Shown piece after piece: positions 26,380-37,259 of a stretch of 64,000 bases of DNA (position 1 is the stretch's first letter; the number at the start of each line of letters is the position of its first letter). The notes beneath the pieces were generated by a model. That model searched no databases. It saw only the letters and a program-made list of their open reading frames with translations, and was not told where the DNA came from. The DNA is from Membranipora membranacea (lineage: Eukaryota; Bryozoa; Gymnolaemata; Cheilostomatida; Membraniporidae), in the NCBI GenBank assembly GCA_914767715.1, contig OU612068.1, forward strand, positions 6,386,001 to 6,450,000. Direction: 5' to 3'. The position numbers and the translations under genes were made by a program.

Positions 26380-28160
26380 TAATAAAACTGCTTTTGCATG
26401 CAATGCAACTTCATTATCTTTTAGCAGAGTACATGTACCAGCAACCTTTTTCTCGCAACTTTTACAGTTTTTGGCAAAGTATTCATCCCTCTCCTGTTGT
26501 TCTAGAAAGATGGGCTAGACAAGAGGAAAGAAGTCTTATCACTGAGGGGATATATTGGTCATGAGAAAAGAAGAAACGTTATGACAACATCTGGTAGTAC
26601 ATCAACAAGTGAGTAATACCTGCTAAGTTCTCGCTCAGAAATCGTTCATTCACTGATTGAACTATATATATATATACATTGATAATTTGATAATTTTGAG
26701 TGATGTGATAGTGATTACTTGCTTTAGCATCTCTCATTCTAATTGAAAGACCCCCCTGACTCTGAGTACAGCCAAGGAGTTACCTCCTTGGTACAGGTAG
26801 TTACATAAGAACACACCAGTACATTGGGTGTTTATTGACCAACGAGTGGTGTCATTGTATAACACTATTTTTGTCGCACAAAATACGGTACTAGGACTCG
26901 GCTTGCAGAACATTTGAATTCCGGAAGGTCGTATTTGAAATGCGTGGCTTCTTCCAATATCATCAGAGAACATAGTTTTTTTTCAACTTACAGCCAGTGT
27001 CAACCAAAAGCTCATTATTGACGGTGAAGATTTTATTGAAATTTTGATCTTGATTGGCTCAACGGAAATCAACTCAACAGATCAGCGCTTCCAAGCTAAG
27101 ATTTCTGGGTAAGCAAAAGTCTCGTTTTATCTGGTTGCCTATTTTTTGTGTGCTCCCCACATGACCCAAGAGTACAGGATGGTTACAAGTTTTCATCACA
27201 AAGTTATGCTGAGAGTAAAAGTCATAATCAGTATAATAATAATAAAACAAAAAGGATTTGTTCTTTTGCAACCAGTACACTAAATCAGCTAAATCCACTG
27301 ATCAGCTACATTTCCAATACCGTTCAAACTAATTTTGATGACCAGTGGGCTGTTCAACAATTGCTGTGGAACTAATATGACCTCCAAACACTTGATACTG
27401 GACCTAAATTTATTTTAAAATAATTTTTTTCTGCCCTTCAATTACATAGCTAATGCACATCTACAAACCAATCTAGCATGGGTGCTTTGAAGTTGAGGTT
27501 ACCTGGAATTTAAGGATGGAAGTAGCATTCAACCCTAGCACCATTAAGGTAGGCATCATAATCAAAAATGAAAATACAAGGTATAAGGGCTGGATCTGTA
27601 CCACAGGGCAGTCAGCAGCCCCTTAACCCCTATGGCTTCAATAATTTGAATTAAACTGGGAAGCTATGTTTTGTTTTTAATCTCATAGGTAATGCATAAC
27701 TTTTCTTTAATTGATAGCAATAATATTGTTTTAGTCGATGATTTTGTAATTGAGATTACTGTTTATGTATGGAGGTAAGAGGAGTGGGTTATGTAGGGCT
27801 ACGAAACAAAGGATACCGACACAGCTTGAAACCTGTTTATTAGACTGATTCTGGCCTTCTGATCGCATTTCTGCTGCTCAATCTGCAATAACCCCAATTT
27901 GCTTGCATATATCAAGCTTTTAGATGCATATTTAGGCACATGTTGAATTAATTTTGTACATTTATAGTTATTATCAATGGAAATTTAAAAATTGTTACAA
28001 GTGTCTACATCACCAATGCAAGAGAGACTGAGTGTTATGCTAACAACGTTGAATGCCACAGTGGCTAACCGGATGTGCCGGGCACATGAAAACTTAGTTT
28101 TGGTACAGCGGGCCCATATACAGTGGTGAAACGATTCATTTGCATTTTGTGTTATTCCAT
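26380..28160. other. Intergenic, no gene recognised
   Basis: AT-rich sequence with a short (AT)n run near 26667-26682. I see no exon with splice context and no named element here. Confidence 0.4.
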
Positions 28161-28172
28161 GGAAGCAACTAG

Positions 28173-28720
28173 CTAGTATCCGTTGCTGGACATGTATATA
28201 GTGTGATTGCCTGACCTGTCGTGAAAAATGTCCCAGATTGCCTTCTTCATGTCAGCGATGGTTGAGTTGTCTCTTACGGCAGCCCCATAATGCCCCTGTT
28301 TTAATTTTATTGCCTTTTGGGACGGCAGTCCCATGCCCCCAGCTCCAATGTACATCTTCTCGGCTCTAGACTTGATGGCTTATGGTTTGGCAAGCTGCTT
28401 ACCATCTTTATCAACTAAAATTCTTCTCTCTCCATTCAGCAATCCTTTTCCCATCCGTTTCTGAATTTGTCCGGTGCACTCAAGTTTGTTGATCCTTTGT
28501 TGTCTTCTACCATCATGTAGGCTTTCGAGTCACCATCTCTCAAGTACTTGGTATAGTTACTATTGTAATTTTTTTTCTGGAGTTTCACTATTGGCAGGCG
28601 TATAAGTTCTTGCAGAAGGATAGGTAATGCGAATTGAGTAGTTATTACTGGAGCAACTGTCTTTACAAGACTGGTGAACTGTTGGTTATAAGTTGACATG
28701 CTCGTTAGGGACTCGGGCTT
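28173..28720 (-). pseudogene. Mutator-like transposase fragment, copy A (decayed)
   Basis: Minus-strand pieces match the intact ORF at 41.2-42.4 kb. NYTKYLRDGDSKAY corresponds to the second acidic block, and QGHYGAAVRDNSTIADMKKAIWD corresponds to the downstream YYG/AVR..N block. Stops and frameshifts separate the pieces. The N-terminal DGTW block and the final acidic block are missing. In the second block the first Gly of GDGD is replaced by Arg. The copy is certainly dead. Confidence 0.7.
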
Positions 28721-29009
28721 ATTGGGCGCCTATGACATAACTCTCTGTCATCAGATCTTGCAGTGCTGCCAAACATTTTAAATACATGTAAATGGAATAA
28801 CCTGATTTTTGTTAATCGCTAATTTATACTCTGTGATGGTAATTTTTGCTGGAGAGTTATTCATGCTGCACAATTTTTTATTTGCCGAGCTCAATTTTTT
28901 TTACCAAGTCTGAAGATTTTGCACTGTCTTGAGCATATCAGATTTCACGGTAGTTTTTCCTCCAGTTTAATGTAATGCGATTTCAGGTGTCTCGTTGATT
29001 AATGATTAG

Positions 29010-29210
29010 GGAATCATACCTCAAGTTGAGAGTCGTCCACCCCTTGCACATTTTCAGACCAGGTTTCTCAGTTGTTTTCCTTCTTTCTGGTCTGCTTCAT
29101 GTTGAATGACCAACCAACACTTGTGATCACCAGTCCTGTTAGGTTCAATACTCTTCTTTTTTTTTCAAAGTAAGATCACCTGCTGAAATAACTATAGCCC
29201 AAATTAGAAA
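29010..29210 (+). repeat. Dispersed repeat, copy 1
   Basis: Shares several blocks with 31037-31150 in the same orientation, for example TAAGATCACCTGCTGAAATA and the preceding 'CCTTGCAC...TTCAGAC' segment. Both copies lie beside Mutator-like fragments, so this could be part of a non-coding end of that element, but I cannot define termini. Confidence 0.5.
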
Positions 29211-29897
29211 CCTATGTGTCTATTAAGAATAGGAAATGGATTGTGAATCTGACAGATAGATCATGCAAAGTTCCAGAACTTTTTTTATATTACATACCAT
29301 TTCCCCTGTTTCTTTGAGCTGAATATGTGTGTGGGTTGTTTTTCGGCTCAAACAGTATTTGCATAAGTAGGGAGTTCTCCGAGACCGGTTCTTTTTCATT
29401 ATGGACCACATTTTATTCTTTTTTTCTGTAGATATCAGATCACATGCTATTGTTTCTCATTCTCGTTTTCATTTAGGAATTTGCATGACATGAAAAATAG
29501 ATGGTACATGAAATACTGATAGAATCTTTTATTGAAGCTAGAAGCAATACAGTAATGCAAATCAATTAACGATTGTCTTGGAGACTGGTACATCTGCCGT
29601 TTCTAGATTTTGCCAAAACTCCCTTTTTCTCTTATGCATTAGTGGGCAGAGTTTGTCAATGATGCCTTGTTTTTTGGAAACCAAGGGTGTTGGTGTGGAG
29701 TGACTCTACCACGCTGATGCTTTGCCAGTAGATGTCAAAGATGTTAAACTCACCATCACAATTTTTTGTGTGTTTGTTGCTTACTATAAAAACTAAAATA
29801 TGAAGAACTTTTAAAGGTATATAAAAATGTTAAAAGGCCATGGGACAGTCAGATAGCACGAAGCTAGAGCAGAGACTGCCGACTAGAAGACTCGACG

Positions 29898-30587
29898 TCA
29901 CGTATGCGACCGAAGAGTTAGATGTTTTTCTCCAAGTCCATAAGTCTGAAAGTAGTGGTGGAGATAGGAGATAACTTGGTTAGATCCCTTGCCTGAAGAT
30001 ACTGCTTCATCAATCAAGTATGTTATTTGATAAGGGAAGCCAGTAGCACAAACACCAAACATTCCACACTTGCGAGGTGTCTTGAAATAGATTGGACCGG
30101 GTTGCATCGGATCTGAGGGGTACAACACCTGTCAATATGTGTGAGATATAAAAATAATTGGATAGAAAGCAACTTGGCGCTGTTAGGGAGGGGTAAGCAG
30201 TGAAATCAGAGAAATTTGCGAAGTGACACACACCGAAATTAGACACACACCACACATATCTTACCTTTGGATGTTATATCTGTACACTAAATGAATGAGG
30301 ATATTCAATTATTATATTAACATGCATAGTTCATGATATTCATTCCAGTTATTTAGTGGTCCATCTTCTTCATTTACAATTGCAGGCTCACCTTGTTGCT
30401 CATTAACTTCTCTTTGGTTCAATTCAGGGTTTATGTTTACCTCAGCTGTGCCCATTTCACTATCAGAATCATCCTCATTCTCTATACCCAGAACTCTGTT
30501 ACTCATGTCAAAATACTCCCTATCTATGTCAGCAAACTCTGCTAAAACTGCATCTAAATCATCTGAATTCAGCGTTTGAGACGCCAT
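29898..30587 (-). pseudogene. Transposon-associated gene remnant with DUF7869-like segment
   Basis: The downstream part (30128-29898) reads GPIYFKTPRKCGMFGVC, then Tyr-Leu-Ile-Asp-Glu, Gly-Lys-Gly-Ser-Asn, and HHYFQTYGLGEKHL. This is the pattern of the DUF7869-type domain seen in repeated metazoan genes. The frame breaks just where the conserved Asp-Asn-Cys block should follow. It begins after an acceptor (attgacag). Upstream, an acidic N-terminal exon begins at 30587 (MASQTLNSDDLDAVLAEF). Coding potential between the two is unclear, and the 3' part is missing, so I call it a truncated copy. Family assignment is from memory of the motif pattern. Confidence 0.45.
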
Positions 30588-31036
30588 TTTTAAACAAGCA
30601 TTGTGTGAATGTACTTTTTTTATTTTAGTGCGGGTGGGTAGCGCGACGCCCGTCCTCTGATTGTTGAAAATGTCATAAGAAACTTAGGCTGTCCATAGTA
30701 ACCATGGAAGGGTTGCTTTCAAACCTCTTTTGCTCATACTTGTAGTTATCTGATTGGCTCAAAAATACTCTAGAATGAAAGAGGAGGTTTTAATTGGTCA
30801 GAAACAACTTAAAAGTCAAAACATGAGCACATGTCATTTTATAAGTAGTTCCACTTCAATGACTCATTATAACACTATAGTGAATGCGACTTAGATTGCA
30901 TTTTGTAATCAAACAGACCTAATAATGAGAATGTTAAAACATAACAAAAATTGAAATTTAGGAAGCACACGCTCAATATCAAGAAATATCCAAAGAAACA
31001 AATTTCTTATCAACTGAATTTTAAAGTTTTGAAGAA

Positions 31037-31150
31037 GTCAGGAGTCATCCATCCCTTGCACTTTCTCAGACAAGGTTTATCAGTTGCCTTTCTCTTTTTT
31101 TGCCAAGTAAGATCACCTGCTGAAATAACTAAAGCTCAAATTAGAAAGTT
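31037..31150 (+). repeat. Dispersed repeat, copy 2
   Basis: Second copy of the repeat at 29010-29210, same orientation, with insertions and deletions in the T-rich middle. Confidence 0.5.
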
Positions 31151-31444
31151 TTGAAGCCTCTCTGCAGCTTTCCACTCCTAATGTGACACCAAAGGAGGGA
31201 CAATACAATGTGCCTTTCTTTGGCTGACTGCGACAGCTGACATTCGTATGGTCAATTCCGTTTGTTTCGCTTTCTTTCTGGCTGGCCAGGGTCCTGTAAT
31301 CCCTAGAAATCCCTAGCTATTCCCTCTAGAATACCGCCTGCCCAGCTGTATCGGTGACGAACGTTAGTTGTATTGGGTTTGCAGAAACTATCGGCTGCCT
31401 TGCTGCCTATCGTCTGCCTTGCTGCCGATCGGCTGCCTTGCTGC

Positions 31445-32300
31445 CTACGCTAACAGGGGCTCATTCGCTATCTGGCGCAACGAGAGCAATTCCCTGCTAC
31501 TGAGGCGAGTAAAGATGGGCTTGATAGTGTCACAAACGAAAGCTGGTAGTCGATACTTGTTAGCTTGGGTCATGTCACCACTGCGAGATGCGCACCAATC
31601 CGGGCAGCTGTTATGGTTGCCAGCTTGGTGGTGGTACATAGCGTAGATTGCAGATTCCATATCATCTACAGTTCTATTATCGCGGATAGCAGCACCATAG
31701 TGACCTTGTATCGAAAGAATAGCTTTCTTGGTGAGTCTTTGCGCACCACCTATGCCGGTAAAGGTCTTTTCACCGCGGGCTGTGTTTGCTACTCTTTTCT
31801 TTAGCTTCTTACCACTCGCATCAACCACAAACTTTTCTGCTCAGTGACAACATTCGTTAGGGCTTTCCTCATCCTCTTTTGTTAATGGCCAGTACACTCC
31901 TCTTTCTGTATTGGCTTGTCATAGATTTTGAGGTCATCGACTGTGCTGAATGCTTTTGAGTCACCATCACCCAAATACTTAGTATACTGAATGCCATAGT
32001 TCTGTTTGGATCGCTTGAAACAAGCCACAGCACTGTCGGCTTCCATTTTACCGGCTGAACCCTCATGGTTTACAAAACATGGTGATCTTGGGCGATAGTA
32101 CTAAGTTTGACATTATCTCTATTCTTCTGTGAGCATATTTTGCAATACGTTGTTCGAATGTCAGTGTCTATAACTTTGTTTGCTTGGTGTTTGCCTAGAT
32201 TAGTAAGCACAGTTACTACACCATTCTTACAAGATAAGTATTTTCTAACTTTATGACTGGGTATATTTCGAGGAGTGCTGGAATGTTGTTACTACAAACG
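31445..32300 (-). pseudogene. Mutator-like transposase, copy B (decayed)
   Basis: Minus-strand frames match copy C across most of the protein. They include GSAGKMEAD, YTKYLGDGDSKAF (second acidic block intact), ECTGH...QKRMRKAL, GIGGAQRLTKKAI, IQGHYGAAIRDNRTVDDMES and a Cys/His cluster CPDWCASRSGDM. A stop follows ECTGH and frameshifts occur elsewhere. The longest open piece is 31828-31445. The end bearing the catalytic Glu is lost, replaced by unrelated sequence after SRELL. It is less decayed than copy A. Confidence 0.75.
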
Positions 32301-32547
32301 ACGCATGTCCCAACAGCTGCCTATCCGACCAGGATCTTTTGCTTACACAACATGACAATTTATATAAACACATCTATATCTAGGATTTTCACATTCTGAG
32401 TACAGATGTATCTCGGGTCAATACTTTTAGCCATCTTAAATACTTACCAGTCACGAATGGTATGCTGGTTGAACGGTGGGAGTAGAATGCTACAACCAAT
32501 TATCTCAGGCTGCTCCAGAATAGCATCCCTGATAGATGTGTATCTCA

Positions 32548-33777
32548 TCAAGATGGCACCAAATTGAGGCTGGTAGAGGCATTGGTGGCTTTCTTACATG
32601 TTATATGCTTGGTAGTGTCATCATTGCTGGGTAGAGTTTTGCTGATGTCTACTATGCGAGACGACACAATCTGGTCAGGAACATTAATTGTCAGCACAAT
32701 TCTCTTAGCAGGGGGCTCGTCCGAAGCCAGGTCTTGGTGTTGCCTACAAAATTTCGAGGCCAGCTTGTTAGCCCCTCCGAAAACAGGACTGTTGCCGCAT
32801 TTATTCACTATCTTAGGCATTGAGTTACTGAGTTTTAGAGTTTCTCTGGGGGCCGTACAACCTACGGCGAAGCTTTTTGTTTCCATCACACATAACAAAC
32901 CCCTCCTTTCATCCTTTAACATCACACTGATGTGATTTCCACTCGTTTTTTGTGGTAAAGACTTCAGCAACAGCCTCATCACAGAGGTGATCTTTGTCGA
33001 TACAGTTTGAGGTTTTACTCACTTCCACGGTGAGGCTTCGCTTGAAATACTGGAGGAGCTTTAGGAACTTTGCTCCAGACACCGACGTTCTGTGACATGT
33101 GACTGCCCCAGACAGCATCAGTCCTCCAGCTCCTAGATCCACTCCAGACATCGACGTTCGGGGATGTGTGACTGCCCCAAACAGCATCGGTCCTCCAACT
33201 CCTAGCTCCACTCCAGACAACGACAATCTGGGACGTGTGACTGCACCAGACAGCATCGGTGCTCCAACTCCAAGCTCCGCTCCAGACACCGACGTTCTGG
33301 GACGTGTGACTGCCCCAGACAGCATCGGTCCTCCAACTCTTAGCTCAGCTCCAGACACCGACGTTTAAGGACGTAACCGCCCCAGACAGCATCAGTCCTC
33401 CAGCTCCAAGTTCCACTCCAGACAGCATCGGTCCTCCAACTCCTAGCTCCGATCCAGACAACAATGTCTGGGACATGTGACTGCCCCAGACAGCATCGGT
33501 CCTCCAGCTCCTAGCCCCACTCCAGACGCCGACATTCTGGGATGTGTGACTGCCCAAGACAGCATCGGTCCTCCAGCTCCTAGCTGCTCCACACTGGTGA
33601 GAGTATCAGGTTCCAAAAGCACATGCAGAGTGTCATAGTCGTCCATAACTATCTCATCTTCGAAATCCTCATCTATATCACCATAGAGCTTCTCATCATC
33701 AGGTCTTGGATCCCTGTTGTTGAGGACAGATACTCCAGTCTGGGAGAGGAGATACTCCATACCTATAGGTTCGCCTG
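32548..33777 (-). pseudogene. Repeat-bearing gene remnant with cysteine-cluster motif
   Basis: An exon begins at 33777 after an acceptor (tttcag) and is open through an acidic segment (DEDFEDEIVMDDYDTL) into a 69-bp minisatellite. Beyond the repeats the frame continues to 32909 and ends. In the next frame an ORF runs to 32548. Across the frame change one sees VMCDGNKKLRRR and then CGNSPVFGG...KFCRQH, the 'DGN.K..R...C..SP...FC..H' pattern found beside several metazoan transposon proteins (CxC-like cluster). The frameshift and the unequal repeat copies make a working product doubtful. Function unknown; transposon origin is an inference from the motif and the surroundings. Confidence 0.4.
33090..33592. 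repeat. 69-bp minisatellite, about 7 copies
   Basis: Tandem units built around GACTGCCCCAGACAGCATCG and CTCCAACTCCTAGCTCC, with a 69-bp period. Some copies are shortened. Because 69 is divisible by three, the array stays open over long stretches on both strands (minus reading GAVTRPRTSVSGAELGVG per unit). Confidence 0.85.
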
Positions 33778-33779
33778 AA

Positions 33780-36770
33780 ACGCAAGAATGGAATGTTGAT
33801 GAAAATATAGTACCATGACACGTTTTTCATTCAAAAATACCCAAGAGAAGTTTATTATGTTAGCTAGAGTTCAGTTCATCTATTTTGTGGATTACTTGAG
33901 GCTAGTTAGAACTAAATTTGGGCTCAAGGGCAGTGTGATGATGATCTCGAGCTTGATCTTTTAATTGAATGACTGTGAAAGAATCAGGTTTTGGGTATTG
34001 TTCTTCAGTTCTCTGTCTATTTAAAAAAACTGAATTTCATTTGAAATGGGAAGGTCTGATCAAGATTTTATTCTATATAATTTTCTCACCTGTGTATAGT
34101 GCAGGAAGGGGTGATGTTAGAGTCACACTCCGTCCGAAAACTGATGCACTGCATGAGGACACAAAGTACTTGAGCTTGATGTGGTAGCTCCTGAAGTTGA
34201 GCCCATGTGACTGCTGGTAACGGTTTTCGTTCCACCCGGGCAGTCAAGAAGCAAGGAAGGTGCAGCATCGGTGGATTCGAAAAGTCCCCATGCTAGTTTC
34301 TTATCTAACTTGAAAATTCCTATGTGCACTATAACGTGTATAACAGTTGACAGCAGTATATTTAGTGTATTAATTATTTTTAAACGCAAGATATATGAAT
34401 AATCTTGTCGTTGAATATCAGAAACATAGTATAAGATAAGAGTAATAGTGTGATAATGAGTATGAATATAGGTTTAAAGTATAATATAATATGGTAACAA
34501 GTAGGTTAATGTCACACAACTTATTGATATTATAGTGGTAGCATAGAGACCTGTTTACATGTCAGTGAGTAAAATATTTAATTATCACTTTTTGTCCACA
34601 TTGTTTATATCGCCTTGGTATATAATTCCAGGTACATCATGGAAATCATAACATTTTACGCCTAGGTTTTCATAGTGAAACACTGTAGGAAGGTCAGGAA
34701 CACTGAAAAATGGATGGTTGGGTGGCTTATAGTTTATATACATTTCACTGTCACTGGTGAGCAACATCTCAATATCAGAAGCAGCCCATTCACTAGATTG
34801 ACTTTATAGAGAATGTTTGACAATATCGAGGTAACACGTTGGCATACATGTTTGCCTTCAGCAGATCCATATGCACTATTCCCTTGATTTACACTAGCCA
34901 TGACATACTTGGTTGGTAGGCCCTATGACAGATTTGTAGGATTAGAAGCAGCTATCAAGACATTTTAAAATTGCCAATTTGATTTAAGGGGTTCAAGAAT
35001 GCAAGAAGTGCTTTTGGTAACAGCAGCATAAATTATGATACAGTTGGTGATGGCGGGGCAGTAACTTCCACTTCCACTATTGTATTTCTTCCTTTCAGAA
35101 GCTTCAGCTGCAGCTGACTTTCTCTTACGGGACATGTTGTGTGGTTAGGCTGGTTTCAAGTTAAAAATACTTGGTTATATCAATACAGTATCTGGGTATA
35201 TCTTGAAACTTGCGACCCCTTCTGGATAGGGAGCCCACGTATTTATAGTATATATTTGTGCATGGTGCTGAATTTGGTTGGTACTTTGTTCCCCTTAAGG
35301 ACAGAGAGATCGCTGTCTCTTTATGGTGGAGAAGCCCTTTGTCTCTTTATGACGGAGAAGCCCTTTGTCTCTTTATGGCGGAGAAGCCCTTTGTCTCTTT
35401 ATGGCGGAGAAGCCCTTTGTCTCTTTATGGAGGAGAAGCCCTTTGTCTCTTTATGGCGGAGAAGCCCCTGTCCTTCAGAGATCGTGCTTGACGCCCCTGC
35501 ACAACACTTCCAAACACTTCGGCACTCCCTGTGGACTGTTTCCCTTCACAAGGGGTTAATTTACTCTGGATCAACTTCCTTGTGTCGATTTCTTTTAATG
35601 CAATTCTGGCCATCGCTCGATCGCAGAAACCTGGTGTCATCAATTCCTCATCTGTAGCTGGCAGATCACTTTCCATGTCAGACTCCTGCGAATACACAAA
35701 ACATCTACATGAACAACTGTTGTAGCGGCTCTCATGGGTTAATAGAAGTGCTTGAGTTTTACTGATGTGATCTGGCATAAATTGCTTAGTGGTTTCTTTA
35801 CTATCCACATAATAACACCATGAAACTAAAATAATAAGGTTAACATATAATATTTTTGTAAAGGAGAAATTAGTGCGAATTAATCTAAATCTAAATGCGC
35901 TAATTACAAATAAAAACAGGTTTATTCTGGATTGTGAAAAAAGTTATGACAAAATGACAAAATGATAAAATGTAAATTTACTTTGATTACACCATCAAGG
36001 AGAGGCTATTTTGTGGTTGCTGACTATGTTTGGGCAGCAGAGTATAAATATTGAGATTAAATAAAATATTATTCATATAAGTCAGAATAATATATAATAT
36101 CGGAGAAGTATCAGAATATTTCTGATATTACAATATATGGTGTCCAGTTCTCACATGTTGTAAGTTCTGTTGCTGGATAAGTAATTTTAATTATTGCCTA
36201 AAACAAAATTAATTGGATCATTCACTATCAGACCATCTCTGGATTTAGTGCAGTGAAATCATGCAGTGCAGTGTATTAAAATTGAGGTTTTAAAGATGCT
36301 TAATAAGAAGTTAATTATTGTTTCTAATGAAGGTCTATGAAAATGTCGGTACATAAAATAATTCTGGTGAGCATTACCTCTTCTTGAGGCGCCTCATTTA
36401 TAAGGATATGTTACTTGTCTCATCAGCATGCCCATCACCCCCACAGCCTCCTTCACCACACTTAGTCTCCCCACAAGGGATCAAGGCATCATTAATAGCT
36501 TGTAAAGTCACACAGAGGTCACAATGGCCTTGGACATGGGATCTGCATGATAATTTAATGGCCATGATAGGCCAGTTCAATACTTTTACATGTGAGAGAT
36601 GGCATGCATTGGCTTGATAAGCCAAGCCAGTATTAGGATAGGGAACTAACAATCACCATCTCAACAACCCTTTGAATTTGAATGTTAACTGTATGCAGCT
36701 GTGATGCTACACATCATATGGCAAACATCTTGTAATGGAAATTCGAAAATATGACGCGATGTATTTCTTA
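33780..36770 (-). other. Exon-like minus-strand pieces of unknown gene(s)
   Basis: Several short minus-strand frames look coding, but I cannot join or name them. They are 34800-34585 (SEWAASDIEMLLTSDSEMY...NHPFFSVPDLPTVFHYENLG), 35135-34965 (starting MSRKRKSAAAEASERKKY, 56 codons, basic and then Ser/Gly), and 35808-35425 (acidic ESDMESDLPATDEELMTPGF, running into the 26-bp repeat). They may be debris of a gene related to the remnants on either side. No domain is recognised. The rest of the interval is AT-rich with no feature I can support. Confidence 0.3.
35314..35466. repeat. 26-bp minisatellite, about 6 copies
   Basis: Tandem GTCTCTTTATGGCGGAGAAG-type units with a 26-bp period and few substitutions. 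Since 26 is not a multiple of three, the array shows the same peptide pattern in all three frames; these frames are not genes. Confidence 0.9.
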
Positions 36771-37250
36771 CCTACCAAAAGGGGACCTCGCTTGATGTGC
36801 GAGTTTTGAGAAGACAGGGCGAATTCCCCACAGTTCCTCTCCCAAGGAAGGTTATCACCCCCTGTCACAGTCTTGTGCACAGTAAGCAGAACAGGATACT
36901 TCTGGTGCCGGCCTTTATCTAACTGACTTAGAATCTCCTCAGACCATCCAACAAAAGTTAGTCTTGTTGCCTCGGTGGTTCTTCTGAGCGCAACATTCTG
37001 TGAAGCATATTAGTATACAAATTAATAAGGAATATCAAACTACAGGCATGTGATTGAGGAGCAAGTACTTGGTCACACCGCCCTGTCTAAGTCATCAATG
37101 TCAACCACTTTCCTTGTTGCCCTATGTACACCCGACGTTACAACACTCTGAATACCAAAGGTCAATGCCCCATAATATATGTTGCATCTAGCACATCATA
37201 AATTTATTTTTTATTCAGGTTTGTCAGTTCTTCCGCGTAATATTATTAGT
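36770..37250 (-). pseudogene. Transposon-type remnant, DUF6729-like, copy 1
   Basis: The minus strand shows ILWGIDLWYSECCN and RATRKVVDID, then, downstream, VALRRTTEATRL and WSEEILSQLDKGRHQKYP. A related block occurs at 50.6-51.1 kb. The order (Cys pair, Val-Asp-Ile-Asp, then Trp-Ser..Leu-Asp..His...Tyr-Pro) resembles the zinc-binding DUF6729-type region in repeated metazoan proteins. This copy has internal stops and has lost a cysteine, so it is decayed. The family name is tentative. Confidence 0.4.
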
Positions 37251-37259
37251 GATCGACAT

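Noticed and set aside
33090-33592. CRISPR array
   Set aside because: Repeats are contiguous with no unique spacers, and the genome is animal.
35139-35657. Three overlapping plus-strand ORFs with SLYGGEALCLF repeats
   Set aside because: They are produced by the 26-bp minisatellite in all three frames.
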